Of a DNA stretch of 64,000 bases, positions 16,961 to 24,111 are shown in pieces. The stretch's first letter is position 1; each line of letters opens with the position of its first letter. This stretch comes from Cohnella candidum (GTDB taxonomy: Bacteria; Bacillota; Bacilli; Paenibacillales; Paenibacillaceae). A program made the translations under genes and the position numbers. Below the pieces are notes generated by a model. That model was not told the origin of the DNA and searched no databases. It saw only the letters and a program-made list of their open reading frames with translations. The stretch lies in the NCBI RefSeq assembly GCF_003713065.1, contig NZ_CP033433.1, forward strand, positions 903,001-967,000. Reading direction: 5' to 3'.

Positions 16961-17030
16961 CCTTGCAGTCGTGTTCGCGGTTGCCAAGTTTTGGTGGAGC
17001 AACCCGGAGACCCCTGAAGAACTGAAGTAG
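16920..17030 (+). CDS. agrD: AgrD-like autoinducer peptide precursor lacking cysteine
   Basis: A 36-residue ORF directly behind and overlapping agrB, with AGAGGTGAG ahead of its ATG. The layout is that of AgrD: an amphipathic leader (MRKSVRILSQVMSSLAVVF), a short core (AVAKFWWS) and an acidic recognition tail (NPETPEELK) matching the Pro-x-Glu-Leu tail that AgrB recognises. There is no Cys anywhere; Ser27 is the only Ser near the core. If the peptide is cyclised, it would have to be as a lactone through Ser27, or it stays linear. The gene is too short for ordinary gene finders. Confidence 0.75.
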   Translation: MRKSVRILSQVMSSLAVVFAVAKFWWSNPETPEELK

Positions 17031-17041
17031 GATGATCGAGA

Positions 17042-17422
17042 ATGGGAGCCTTCCAGATTCCTGTCATTTGGAAAAGAACCCGCCATGACCGCGGCGAAAG
17101 ATTCATTCTTTCCGTAGACGACATCTACTTTCTCAGGGTTCTCGGGAAAGACGTCCATTTCTACAGCGCATCCGGTCTCTATCAATTGCAGTCCGCTTTG
17201 GAAGAATGGCGGATCCTCCTGGAGGACCGCAACTTCGTCGAGCTGGACCGCGGCGCGCTCGTAAACCTGGACAAGATCGCCTTCATTTACGCGGACATGC
17301 GGCAGATTCGTTTCCGGGACAGCGATGACGAGGTCTTCTGTTCGATATCTTCTACCCAGCTTCAGCGAGTCAGGAAACTTTACCCACACATCGAGATCAA
17401 AAACAAAGGCATATTCCATTAA
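17042..17422 (+). CDS. Stand-alone LytTR DNA-binding regulator
   Basis: A 126-residue protein made of one LytTR domain (about residues 20-118) with the usual features: an early ILSVDDIYFLRVLGKDVHFY strand pair, FVELDRGALVNLDKIAF (the region that reads FxxxHrSylVN in the family) and a C-terminal basic stretch. AgrA-type regulators carry an N-terminal receiver domain, which is missing here. It lies 11 bases behind the peptide gene in the same transcript and ends at a terminator, so it is the likely regulator of this locus. The mode of control is not known. Confidence 0.85.
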   Translation: MGAFQIPVIWKRTRHDRGERFILSVDDIYFLRVLGKDVHFYSASGLYQLQSALEEWRILLEDRNFVELDRGALVNLDKIAFIYADMRQIRFRDSDDEVFCSISSTQLQRVRKLYPHIEIKNKGIFH

Positions 17423-17424
17423 AG

Positions 17425-17452
17425 AAAGGGCGCCAGCGATGGCGCTCTTTTC
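17425..17452 (+). terminator. Terminator of the agr-like locus
   Basis: Stem AAGGGCGCCA/TGGCGCTCTT with loop GCGA and TTTT. Confidence 0.75.
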
Positions 17453-17511
17453 ATCATTTTCCGATTGACTTCCATCCGGCTTGGGTTACAGTTGATGGGA
17501 GGCGATGCACG

Positions 17512-18156
17512 ATGGAACTGGCGGAATCGTTAGCCGTCCGGGAGCAATACGAACGTTTGGTCAAGCAAGTGGAAGAGCGGACGCGAGAAGTATTCCGGGA
17601 TTTGACCGGTCTTTATCGGCGCATGCTGTTGGATACGGGAAGTGCCGTACCGGAACAGATCGAGGTGCCCGAGCAAGACTCGGAAACGAGATTCGATTTC
17701 AAAATCCGCGGAGCGGCATTCGTCCTCGTCTTGAACGAGGAACCGGCACTCGCGAAAGAGCTCCGTGAAATCGCCGATTCGCCGGACGTGTTGTCCATGC
17801 CGCTGAAACACGTCGTGGAACGGGCGGAAGTCAAGCAGCATTTTGCAGGGTGCATTACGCTTGTCATGAGATTCGAGCATCAATACGGCACGCTGATGCG
17901 GATGTTCGTCAATGCGGACAAAGAAATCGCGTTCGAATACACGATCGGCTGGAAACAGCCGTTCCTGTTCCGAAGCTATGACGACTTCGCGGGCAAGGAG
18001 GAGGCATTCTTCACCGAGCCGTTGACGCAAAGCCTGCTCGGCGTGCCGCCTTTATGGAAAACCCTCGAAGAGGTGGAGATCGTGGACGATATTCGCGATC
18101 TGCTGGCGAACGACATCCGGATCGGTTTCATTCAGGAGCCGGAGACGACATTTTGA
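17512..18156 (+). CDS. Hypothetical protein, 214 residues
   Basis: A soluble, acidic protein without signal or membrane segments. The first 45 residues are helical and charged (REQYERLVKQVEERTREVF); the centre alternates strands (FDFKIRGAAFVLVLNEEPALA). I do not recognise the family. ATG at 17512 follows GGGAGGCGATGCACG. It ends 19 bases before ung and may be co-transcribed with it. No functional hint beyond that neighbour. Confidence 0.75.
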   Translation: MELAESLAVREQYERLVKQVEERTREVFRDLTGLYRRMLLDTGSAVPEQIEVPEQDSETRFDFKIRGAAFVLVLNEEPALAKELREIADSPDVLSMPLKHVVERAEVKQHFAGCITLVMRFEHQYGTLMRMFVNADKEIAFEYTIGWKQPFLFRSYDDFAGKEEAFFTEPLTQSLLGVPPLWKTLEEVEIVDDIRDLLANDIRIGFIQEPETTF

Positions 18157-18175
18157 GAAAACGAGGCTGACGGAC

Positions 18176-18841
18176 GTGTTCGAAAACGATTGGGAAGAGG
18201 TGCTGCGAGGGGAATTCGAAAAGCCTTATTTCGCGGACCTGCAAAGGAAGCTGGGGGAGGAATACGCGAACGGAGCGGTATTCCCTGCGCGAGAAGATAT
18301 TTACCGGGCTCTGCGGGATACCTCTTACGCGGGGACGAAGGTGGTCATTCTCGGACAGGACCCCTACCACGGGGCGGGACAAGCCCACGGCCTCAGCTTT
18401 TCGGTCAAGCGGGGCGTCAAGCTTCCGCCTTCCTTGAAGAACATCTATCGGGAGCTTCATGACGATCTGGGCTGCGCGATCCCCGCTCACGGGAATTTGG
18501 AGTTTTGGTCTGAGCAAGGCGTACTGCTGCTCAACTCGGTACTGACGGTTCGCGAGAGCGAGCCGAATTCCCATCGCAAGCTGGGGTGGGAGAAATTCAC
18601 GGATTCCGTGATCGAATCGTTGGGCCGGCGGGAAAAGCCGCTCGTCTTCGTTTTGTGGGGCCGTCACGCGCAGGAGAAGAGGGCGATGATCGACGAGCGA
18701 CGGCACTTGGTCATCGCGACCGCACATCCCAGCCCGTTGTCGGCGCGGAACGGTTTTTTCGGCAGCAAGCCTTTCTCCCGAAGCAACGAGTTTCTTCGCT
18801 CGACGGGCCAGACGGAAATCGATTGGTGCATTCCGGAGTAA
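18176..18841 (+). CDS. ung: Uracil-DNA glycosylase, family 1
   Basis: Removes uracil from DNA to start base-excision repair. The 221-residue length is typical. The catalytic water-activating motif VVILGQDPYHG is at about residues 55-65 and the DNA-intercalation motif HPSPLSA near residue 183; LLLNSVLTV in between is also conserved. It starts at GTG, with GAGG about nine bases ahead. A bidirectional terminator follows at once. Confidence 0.96.
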   Translation: MFENDWEEVLRGEFEKPYFADLQRKLGEEYANGAVFPAREDIYRALRDTSYAGTKVVILGQDPYHGAGQAHGLSFSVKRGVKLPPSLKNIYRELHDDLGCAIPAHGNLEFWSEQGVLLLNSVLTVRESEPNSHRKLGWEKFTDSVIESLGRREKPLVFVLWGRHAQEKRAMIDERRHLVIATAHPSPLSARNGFFGSKPFSRSNEFLRSTGQTEIDWCIPE

Positions 18842-18845
18842 AAAA

Positions 18846-18879
18846 AAAGCGGTGCCGACGGATTCGTCGGCACCGCTTT
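18846..18879. terminator. Bidirectional terminator between ung and the SLH gene
   Basis: Perfect 15-bp stem (AAAGCGGTGCCGACG and complement), loop GATT, A-run on the left and T-rich on the right. Confidence 0.9.
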
Positions 18880-18888
18880 GTCATAAAG

Positions 18889-19968
18889 TTAGTAACCGCT
18901 CGGTACGCCGGCGCTGCCGCCGGAGCTGCCCGAGGAGCCGTCCGGGTTGCGGATCGGATGTTTCGTATTTACGGGAGACGTAACGTTATCTACGGGGACG
19001 GTTTGAGTGCCATTGCCGGTTTCCTGTTTCCGGGACTCCGCCGGCACTTGATCGCCCAGCTTCGGCGTATACATCGAGGAGACGTAAGTCACCGCCTTCA
19101 CGGTGTTGACCATCTGGCCGTACATGGCGGACGGATCCGGCAGGATCGGACGGTAGCTGACGACCGCTTCGCTGCCGTGGAAAGCGATGCCCGCGATTTC
19201 GAGCCCGTATCCCAAATGGGGCACGGTAGCGGATACGGTGACTTTCAGCAGATCGTCGCTCACCTTTTCCGAGGTCAGCTTGACGTCCGAAAGGACGGAG
19301 GTTTCCGGGTTGGCCGGCTCAATCGGCGGCGTGTTTTTGACGAATTCAAGGGCACGGTAGAGCATGCCGGCCGCTTCGCTGCGCGTGACCGCTTGCTCCG
19401 GCCTAAAGTTGCCTTTCGCGTCGAGTGTCGCGATTTTACCGATCAGCAGCTTTTGGATGGCGTCCATGTAACCGGCGTTGATTTGGTTTTCGTCGCGGAT
19501 CGTGACGTACATTTTCACCCAAGCGTATTCGCCTTTTTTGGCCAATGCGTTGTACAGCCAGTAAGCGAATTGCTCGCGGGTCGCCTTGGCGTTCGGGTCG
19601 ATGTCTTGCGGAATGTCCAGTCCGTTGTAGAAGGCGATGATGAACGAAGGAGCATACCAGGCGTCGTCTTTGACTTTCGTGAACGAGTCGCTGGCTTTCG
19701 GTTCTTTAATGAACCGAAGTCCGTCGATGTTCAGATCCATCGCTTTCACGATCAGCGCGACCGCGTTGCCCACGGTGAGCGTGCCTTGAGGAGAAAATTT
19801 GTCCTTGCCGGTGCCGCTCAGAATGCCTTGCTTCTGCAAGTTTTCGATGGCTGCTTTTTCCTTGTCCTTCTGGGTGTCGCTGAAGGCGTAAGCCGATCCG
19901 GCGAGGGAGAAGACGAGGGAAGCGATGACGAGCAGCATGAGGACGGTTCTGCGTTTGATCCCATTCAT
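18889..19968 (-). CDS. Secreted protein with S-layer homology (SLH) domains
   Basis: A 359-residue secreted protein. The signal peptide (VLMLLVIASLVFSLAGSAYA, residues 9-28) is followed by two to three SLH-type repeats up to about residue 215; these bind pyruvylated wall polymers and hold the protein on the surface. Typical marks are DKFSPQGTLTVGNAVALIVK, ATREQFAYWLYNAL and RPEQAVTRSEAAGMLYRAL. The C-terminal part forms a beta-rich region of unknown role and ends in a Gly/Ser-rich tail. ATG at 19968 follows AAGGAGGTCAATTAC; the longer frame upstream has no such site. Confidence 0.88.
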   Translation of the reverse strand: MNGIKRRTVLMLLVIASLVFSLAGSAYAFSDTQKDKEKAAIENLQKQGILSGTGKDKFSPQGTLTVGNAVALIVKAMDLNIDGLRFIKEPKASDSFTKVKDDAWYAPSFIIAFYNGLDIPQDIDPNAKATREQFAYWLYNALAKKGEYAWVKMYVTIRDENQINAGYMDAIQKLLIGKIATLDAKGNFRPEQAVTRSEAAGMLYRALEFVKNTPPIEPANPETSVLSDVKLTSEKVSDDLLKVTVSATVPHLGYGLEIAGIAFHGSEAVVSYRPILPDPSAMYGQMVNTVKAVTYVSSMYTPKLGDQVPAESRKQETGNGTQTVPVDNVTSPVNTKHPIRNPDGSSGSSGGSAGVPSGY

Positions 19969-20097
19969 GTAATTGACCTCCTTGGGTATTGGGTGCGGCG
20001 ATTTACCGCTGTCGGTGTCATGGACGCACATGGATTGGAAAAGGTTGCATCGTGATCTTCGAAATTTTTCACCTCGCGAAAGGGGCGTGAAAACAAC

Positions 20098-20121
20098 AAA
20101 AAAAGAAGCCGTAACGGCTTC
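20098..20121 (-). terminator. Terminator of the tRNA-Val pair
   Basis: Minus-strand stem GAAGCCG/CGGCTTC with loop TTA and a run of seven T. Confidence 0.85.
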
Positions 20122-20137
20122 CTTGGTTGTGTAAGTA

Positions 20138-20213
20138 TGGTGATCTCAGCAGGGTTCGAACCTGCGACCCCCACCCTGTCAAGATGGTGCTCTCCCAGCT
20201 GAGCTATGAGATC
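20138..20213 (-). tRNA. tRNA-Val (GAC), copy 2 in transcript order
   Basis: A 76-base cloverleaf with encoded CCA; anticodon loop TTGACAG gives GAC. Identical to the copy at 20275-20350. Confidence 0.93.
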
Positions 20214-20274
20214 GTAGTCATTCACACAAGTTATAATTATATCGGATCGTAACCCGATTGTAAAGAACAAAATA

Positions 20275-20350
20275 TGGTGATCTCAGCAGGGTTCGAACCT
20301 GCGACCCCCACCCTGTCAAGATGGTGCTCTCCCAGCTGAGCTATGAGATC
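20275..20350 (-). tRNA. tRNA-Val (GAC), copy 1 in transcript order
   Basis: A 76-base cloverleaf with encoded CCA; anticodon GAC. Identical base for base to the second copy, 61 bases away. Confidence 0.93.
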
Positions 20351-20374
20351 ATGTCCGCGTCAGAGACATTTGTT

Positions 20375-20403
20375 ATCATACCAACTGTCTTCCTCGAAGT
20401 CAA
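20375..20403 (-). promoter_or_regulatory. Promoter of the tRNA-Val pair
   Basis: Minus-strand TTGACT, 17-base spacer, TATGAT, 24 bases upstream of the first tRNA. Confidence 0.85.
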
Positions 20404-20488
20404 CCGTAAATCGGGATTTTTATGTGATGATTTGCGGCGGTCCGGCGTATCCATGAAACAACGGAATCAGTCGGGAGGAACGGCGATA

Positions 20489-20644
20489 ATGGATGATGCG
20501 GCTTACCTGGTCGTCAGCCTGGCGGGATTGTTCGCGCTGATCGGCGTCGTGATTGCCGGCGTCGCCAGATTGGTGCAGCGGGATACGACCGAATATGACC
20601 GGCGGTTTCTCTGGCAAGATTATGAGAAGGAAAAGGAAGAATGA
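20489..20644 (+). CDS. Small single-pass membrane protein, 51 residues
   Basis: The product starts MDDAAYLVVSLAGLFALIGV: one membrane helix (about residues 5-27), then a charged cytoplasmic tail (RRFLWQDYEKEKEE). GGGAGG lies ten bases ahead of the ATG at 20489; an in-frame ATG at 20453 would add 12 residues. Not recognised. It converges on another tiny membrane protein gene across a shared hairpin. Confidence 0.55.
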   Translation: MDDAAYLVVSLAGLFALIGVVIAGVARLVQRDTTEYDRRFLWQDYEKEKEE

Positions 20645-20650
20645 ACGAAC

Positions 20651-20678
20651 GAAGCTCCGGCTCATCGCCGGAGCTTCG
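20651..20678. terminator. Hairpin between two convergent small membrane genes
   Basis: Eleven-bp stem GAAGCTCCGGC/GCCGGAGCTTC with loop TCATC... on either strand; no strong T run, so termination is only probable. Confidence 0.55.
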
Positions 20679-20695
20679 CGTATGAAAGCGGAACT

Positions 20696-20800
20696 TTATT
20701 CCTCGTCCCACTTTTTGGAATAGGCTTTCTTGGTGACCCAAAGGCACAGCCAAGTGATCAGGACCAACAGGATGAAAGAGATGATGTAAGTCGTCAGCAA
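20696..20800 (-). CDS. Tiny membrane protein, 34 residues
   Basis: TTG start three bases behind the stop of the upstream hydrolase gene, with AAAGGA ten bases ahead. The product is one long hydrophobic helix (TTYIISFILLVLITWLCLWV) with a Lys-rich then acidic tail (TKKAYSKKWDEE). Not recognised. Its tight spacing suggests co-translation with the hydrolase. Too short for most gene finders. Confidence 0.5.
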   Translation of the reverse strand: MLTTYIISFILLVLITWLCLWVTKKAYSKKWDEE

Positions 20801-20803
20801 GGT

Positions 20804-21601
20804 TTAGGCATCCTTTCGAACGGATTCCTTCCCATCATAACGGTTTTCGGCCGCCGATACTACCGTTCCGTGTTCGATGGCATAAATTTTATGCTGTTCG
20901 ACGAATCTCATCCGGCCCGTCCGTCCGACGAAATCGGGTTGGTCGTCCCCGTAATGCATGAGGTAGATGATCCGCTGGAGCTCTTCCGGCAGCGTAAGCA
21001 GCCGGGCGAGGTCCGCGTGGACGACGCCCGGAGGGTGAAGCTGGCAGTCGTGGAAAATGGCCGTAACGCCGCGCTCCTTGACCATCCGCTCCAGCAACTC
21101 ACCGTCGAACGTCATGTCCGCCGTGTAGAAGAATCGGTCGTTGAACAGGATCGAGTAACTCGGCTTGTTCGGGATGTGCGACGTCCGAAGCAATTCGGCT
21201 TCGATGCCCGGCAGCAGTTCCGTTTTGACTCCCTCCGTCAAAGGGCGCACCTCGAAATAATCCTCCAGCGTATGGCAGCCGTCCTGCTCAAGCCCTCCCC
21301 TCAGGGAGTTTTCCCAAAGAGGGACGAGCAGCGTATCCGCGGCGTATAGAACCGGCTTCCGCCGGTAAATGAATTTCATCTGGAATGCGAATTCTTCCAG
21401 TCCGCCCACATGGTCGGCGTGGATATGCGAGATCAAAATCGCGTCGATCTCGTCGAAGCCTTTGCCGAGCTCGTACAGAGCCCGCGGGGCGGTGATGCCG
21501 CAATCGAGCATCAAGGTGCGGCCGCCGGCTTCCAGCAAGGCGTTATTATTGTAGAAAGTTTTGGCGAACGCACTGCCGGTTCCCAACATCTGCAGTTTCA
21601 A
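20804..21601 (-). CDS. Metallo-beta-lactamase-fold hydrolase, RNase Z/YhfI-like
   Basis: A 265-residue cytosolic metal hydrolase. The metal site HIHADHVGG (about residues 59-67) is intact, followed by the later ligands HIPN, FYTADMTFDG and the final His region YAIEHG. The fold and length resemble single-domain ribonuclease Z relatives, but the exosite arm of tRNase Z is absent, so the substrate is unknown. TTG at 21601 follows GGAGG seven bases away. A 34-codon membrane peptide gene follows it closely. Confidence 0.8.
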   Translation of the reverse strand: MKLQMLGTGSAFAKTFYNNNALLEAGGRTLMLDCGITAPRALYELGKGFDEIDAILISHIHADHVGGLEEFAFQMKFIYRRKPVLYAADTLLVPLWENSLRGGLEQDGCHTLEDYFEVRPLTEGVKTELLPGIEAELLRTSHIPNKPSYSILFNDRFFYTADMTFDGELLERMVKERGVTAIFHDCQLHPPGVVHADLARLLTLPEELQRIIYLMHYGDDQPDFVGRTGRMRFVEQHKIYAIEHGTVVSAAENRYDGKESVRKDA

Positions 21602-21797
21602 GCCGCGACCTCCAATCTCGCTGCGCCTCTATCGTTTTCGACAGCCTCTAAACAATGTACCATAATTTACCTCGGCGCAAAAGTCATTATAAGCGTGACT
21701 TCTGAACGAAATCTGAACGGTGCCGTCTGGAACTTTCGGATTAGGGCCGCATATGCTGTCACGGTGGGAATCGTGATGATCCGGGGAGTGACAGCCG

Positions 21798-21995
21798 ATG
21801 TCGAAAGCCGTGAAAAAGAAAAAGGCCGTGCCGGAAGGCCGGGTGCAGCCGCAAATGAAAATCGTGATGTCCGATGTATGCGCCGTTTGCCGTACGCCAT
21901 GCACGAGAGGGTTGGCCTATTTGGAACGCATGCGCCAGCCGGGGGCCGTGGGAACGGGCGTGCCTTGCGTGTTGACGCTTCCGGGCAAGAAATGA
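21798..21995 (+). CDS. Small basic protein with four cysteines, possible zinc-binding
   Basis: A 65-residue protein with a very basic start (MSKAVKKKKAV), then DVCAVCRTPCTRG and a single later Cys (GVPCVLTLPGKK). The Cys-x2-Cys-x3-Cys cluster plus the distant Cys could hold one zinc ion. GGGGAGTGA lies ahead of the ATG at 21798. I do not recognise the family. Confidence 0.55.
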   Translation: MSKAVKKKKAVPEGRVQPQMKIVMSDVCAVCRTPCTRGLAYLERMRQPGAVGTGVPCVLTLPGKK

Positions 21996-22107
21996 AGAAT
22001 GTCCGGATTTTTCTATGAAACGCCCATCCGGTCCCGCAACTTTCCTCGCTCTCTGCGGTATAACCATTATGCAGACATGAAGCGAGAGACGACGGAGGTT
22101 GCAGGTT

Positions 22108-22680
22108 ATGAAAGTTCGGAAAATATTGATGTTGACGATGGTGCTTACCCTCTTATTCGCCACGGCTGCCTTCGCGGAGTCGATTTCCCAAAATGTCCGG
22201 GTACTGGTGAACAAGAAGGAGATCGACGGCGGGATCCTGGTCGACAATAAGGCGTACTTGGCAGTCGGAACGCTGGCCAAGTCTTTGCAAGCCTTCGTGA
22301 CCTGGGACAATGACGAGAAGAAAGTCACCATCAGCAAACCGAACGTGCACATGTTCACGATGAACGATAACCAAGCCTTCCAAAGCGTGCCCAAAGACCG
22401 ATACAAATTCCACGTCCACGCCCAGATCGACAGCATGAAGACGGACATCTCGAGCCTGAAATTCACGATCACGGATCCTTACGGGGACGAGACCCTGATC
22501 GAGGCGCGTTATGCGGGAGACGACAATTTCCCGTCCGACAAGGAGGACTTCCTCCTCAATACCAAGGACATCTCCTACAATTTCAAATACGCCGGACGTT
22601 ACGTGGTCCGCTGTTGGATGAAGGCCGTCGGAGATTCGTCCATGCAAGTCGTGTCGGAGAAAAGCATCATCATCAAATAA
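22108..22680 (+). CDS. Secreted protein with copper amine oxidase N-terminal-like (stalk) domain
   Basis: A 190-residue exported protein. The signal peptide ends at TAAFA (about residue 24). Residues 28-75 (VLVNKKEIDGGILVDNKAYL and LAKSLQAFVTWDN) match the stalk domain that is common in Paenibacillus surface proteins. The remaining beta-rich part (about 90-190) is probably an Ig-like fold. ATG at 22108 is used because GGAGG is nine bases upstream. Role unknown. Confidence 0.75.
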   Translation: MKVRKILMLTMVLTLLFATAAFAESISQNVRVLVNKKEIDGGILVDNKAYLAVGTLAKSLQAFVTWDNDEKKVTISKPNVHMFTMNDNQAFQSVPKDRYKFHVHAQIDSMKTDISSLKFTITDPYGDETLIEARYAGDDNFPSDKEDFLLNTKDISYNFKYAGRYVVRCWMKAVGDSSMQVVSEKSIIIK

Positions 22681-22692
22681 GGCAAACCAGCC

Positions 22693-22727
22693 AGCGCCTC
22701 GCCGCACCGCGGAGAGGCGCTTTCGTT
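22693..22727 (+). terminator. Terminator after the stalk-domain gene
   Basis: Stem AGCGCCTC/GAGGCGCT followed by TTCGTTT. It overlaps the -35 of the next promoter by one base. Confidence 0.6.
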
Positions 22728-22755
22728 TGACCCGGGGTAGGGGACATGGTACGAT
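22727..22755 (+). promoter_or_regulatory. Promoter of the DUF1292 gene
   Basis: TTGACC, 17-base spacer, TACGAT, about 42 bases before the start codon. Confidence 0.7.
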
Positions 22756-22797
22756 ACGTGGGAAACCCAATATTAACCGATTGAACGGAGGTTCGCC

Positions 22798-23103
22798 ATG
22801 AGCGATCATGTCCACGACGAGAACTGCAACCACGAGCACGACGAAGAAGCGGTGTTTGTCGTTACCGACGAAGACGGCATTGAACACGAAATGGTGCTCG
22901 TCTACACGTTCGAAACCGGCGACCGCGCCTATGCCGTTCTGCTCGACCGCAACGATCCGGAAGACGAGGGCGTCATTTTCCGCATTGAGGAAGACGGCGA
23001 GGATGAAGTGCTCGTCAACATCGAGGACGACGAAGAATGGGAACGCGTCATGAAAGTATATGAAGAGCTGGCATCCAAGGAAGCCGAGCAATCGGACGTC
23101 TAG
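22798..23103 (+). CDS. DUF1292 family acidic protein (YrzB-like)
   Basis: A 101-residue, very acidic cytosolic protein. The family pattern is plain: FVVTDEDGIEHEMVLVYTF, then a strand series, and the end EEWERVMKVYEELA. The His-rich start (SDHVHDENCNHEHDE) is unusual and could bind metal. Function of DUF1292 is not known; in Bacillus it is encoded near yrrK and yrvC-type housekeeping genes. AACGGAGG precedes the ATG. Confidence 0.85.
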   Translation: MSDHVHDENCNHEHDEEAVFVVTDEDGIEHEMVLVYTFETGDRAYAVLLDRNDPEDEGVIFRIEEDGEDEVLVNIEDDEEWERVMKVYEELASKEAEQSDV

Positions 23104-23127
23104 TCCGCTGCTTGCCGGCGCTGCATG

Positions 23128-23180
23128 AAAAAAGAAGGCCGAAGCCTCCCCGGTCGGGGGAGAGCGGCCTTCTTTTTTTT
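23128..23180 (+). terminator. Terminator after the DUF1292 gene
   Basis: Stem GAAGGCCG/CGGCCTTC extended by A/T pairs, inner CTCCCC/GGGGGAG hairpin, eight T. Confidence 0.85.
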
Positions 23181-23208
23181 GCGTTCCGAAAAATGGGCGA
23201 ACCGCCGC

Positions 23209-23238
23209 TTGTGAGGGACAAATCCGCGATGGTAAAAT
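23209..23238 (+). promoter_or_regulatory. Promoter of the DUF3055-like gene
   Basis: TTGTGA, 18-base spacer, TAAAAT. Confidence 0.6.
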
Positions 23239-23276
23239 AAGTGAAATATTCAGACAATTCATCGGGGAGGGAACGG

Positions 23277-23570
23277 ATGATGATGGAGAACCTCTACGAC
23301 GTCACGGAATCGTCGAACGTCAACTTCGTGGGCTGCGCTTCCGAGGAAAGCCGGTTCGATTTCGCGATCGTGTACACGAATCTGTTTTTCGGCAAGCCGC
23401 TGGTCGTATGCATGCAGACGGGAAGGTCGGCGCCGATGTGCGCGGACGATCTGAAGGATGCGGACGTTCTTCGCACCCGATTCCTCGTCGAGCATCCCCA
23501 GGCAGCGGAGGAGCTGCGGACGCTGCTGGGGCAGCGGCTTCCGACGATCGGTTCTCACGAACAGTATTGA
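23277..23570 (+). CDS. DUF3055-like small protein
   Basis: A 97-residue cytosolic protein. The central block FDFAIVYTNLFFGKPLVVCM and following QTGRSA match my memory of the DUF3055 family of Bacillales. The start is ambiguous among three successive ATG codons (23277, 23280, 23283) behind GGGGAGGG; the first is listed. Function unknown. It converges on the DUF1885-like gene with only one base between stop codons. Confidence 0.65.
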   Translation: MMMENLYDVTESSNVNFVGCASEESRFDFAIVYTNLFFGKPLVVCMQTGRSAPMCADDLKDADVLRTRFLVEHPQAAEELRTLLGQRLPTIGSHEQY

Positions 23571-23571
23571 A

Positions 23572-23991
23572 TTACTTGCGGGGATTGAAGTAGAAAGTCC
23601 GACCGTTGAACATTTTCACTTCGGCTTGCAGGCGTTTGCCGATCCACTTGCACAGTTCGTTCGCTTTGGCTTTGTCGCCGTGGGTGGAGCCGTCCGGAAG
23701 GACGACCTGGATATACGGCACGACGGTCTCGCCGTCTTCGCGCGAACCGGTTCCGATCACGATATGGCGGTACAACGGGTTGTTCCCCTTCAAATAAAAC
23801 CATTGTCCTTCCGCTTCCGGCTTCTGCTCGATCGCGTACGGAAACGCGGCGTCGGCGTAATCCCACCCCAATTGGCGGCCGGTGAGCTCGGTTTGCTCGC
23901 GGTATTGCCGAAGCTGGTCCTTGACGCCGTCCAGCGTGATGTCTTGGACCTGGGACCCTTGCACGAGAGATATGTAAGCGCTTTGACTCAT
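23572..23991 (-). CDS. DUF1885-like protein
   Basis: A 139-residue cytosolic protein whose start (SQSAYISLVQGS) and block GWDYADAAFPYAIEQ, then WFYLKGNN, look like the DUF1885 family known from a structural genomics target of Geobacillus. No catalytic motif is seen. GGAGG lies nine bases before the ATG. Function unknown; family call from memory. Confidence 0.65.
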   Translation of the reverse strand: MSQSAYISLVQGSQVQDITLDGVKDQLRQYREQTELTGRQLGWDYADAAFPYAIEQKPEAEGQWFYLKGNNPLYRHIVIGTGSREDGETVVPYIQVVLPDGSTHGDKAKANELCKWIGKRLQAEVKMFNGRTFYFNPRK

Positions 23992-24057
23992 CGGTTGGCC
24001 ACCTCCACGCCCATGATAGCACGTTCCCTATTCGCTGGCAATGACTGCCTGAAACGG

Positions 24058-24096
24058 AAGAAGGTCCGCTTCCCGGCCAAGGGAGCGGACCTTCTT
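24058..24096. terminator. Hairpin between the DUF1885-like and decarboxylase genes
   Basis: Thirteen-bp stem AAGAAGGTCCGCT/AGCGGACCTTCTT with an inner CCCGG...GGG; serves the decarboxylase gene on the minus strand. Confidence 0.7.
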
Positions 24097-24111
24097 TGAT
24101 CGTGTGCCGGC

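Noticed and set aside
16397..17030. Frameshift in agrB that might hide a longer protein or a cysteine in agrD
   Set aside because: AgrB is of normal length with a proper end, and the peptide ORF has its own ribosome site; other frames do not supply an AgrD core with Cys.
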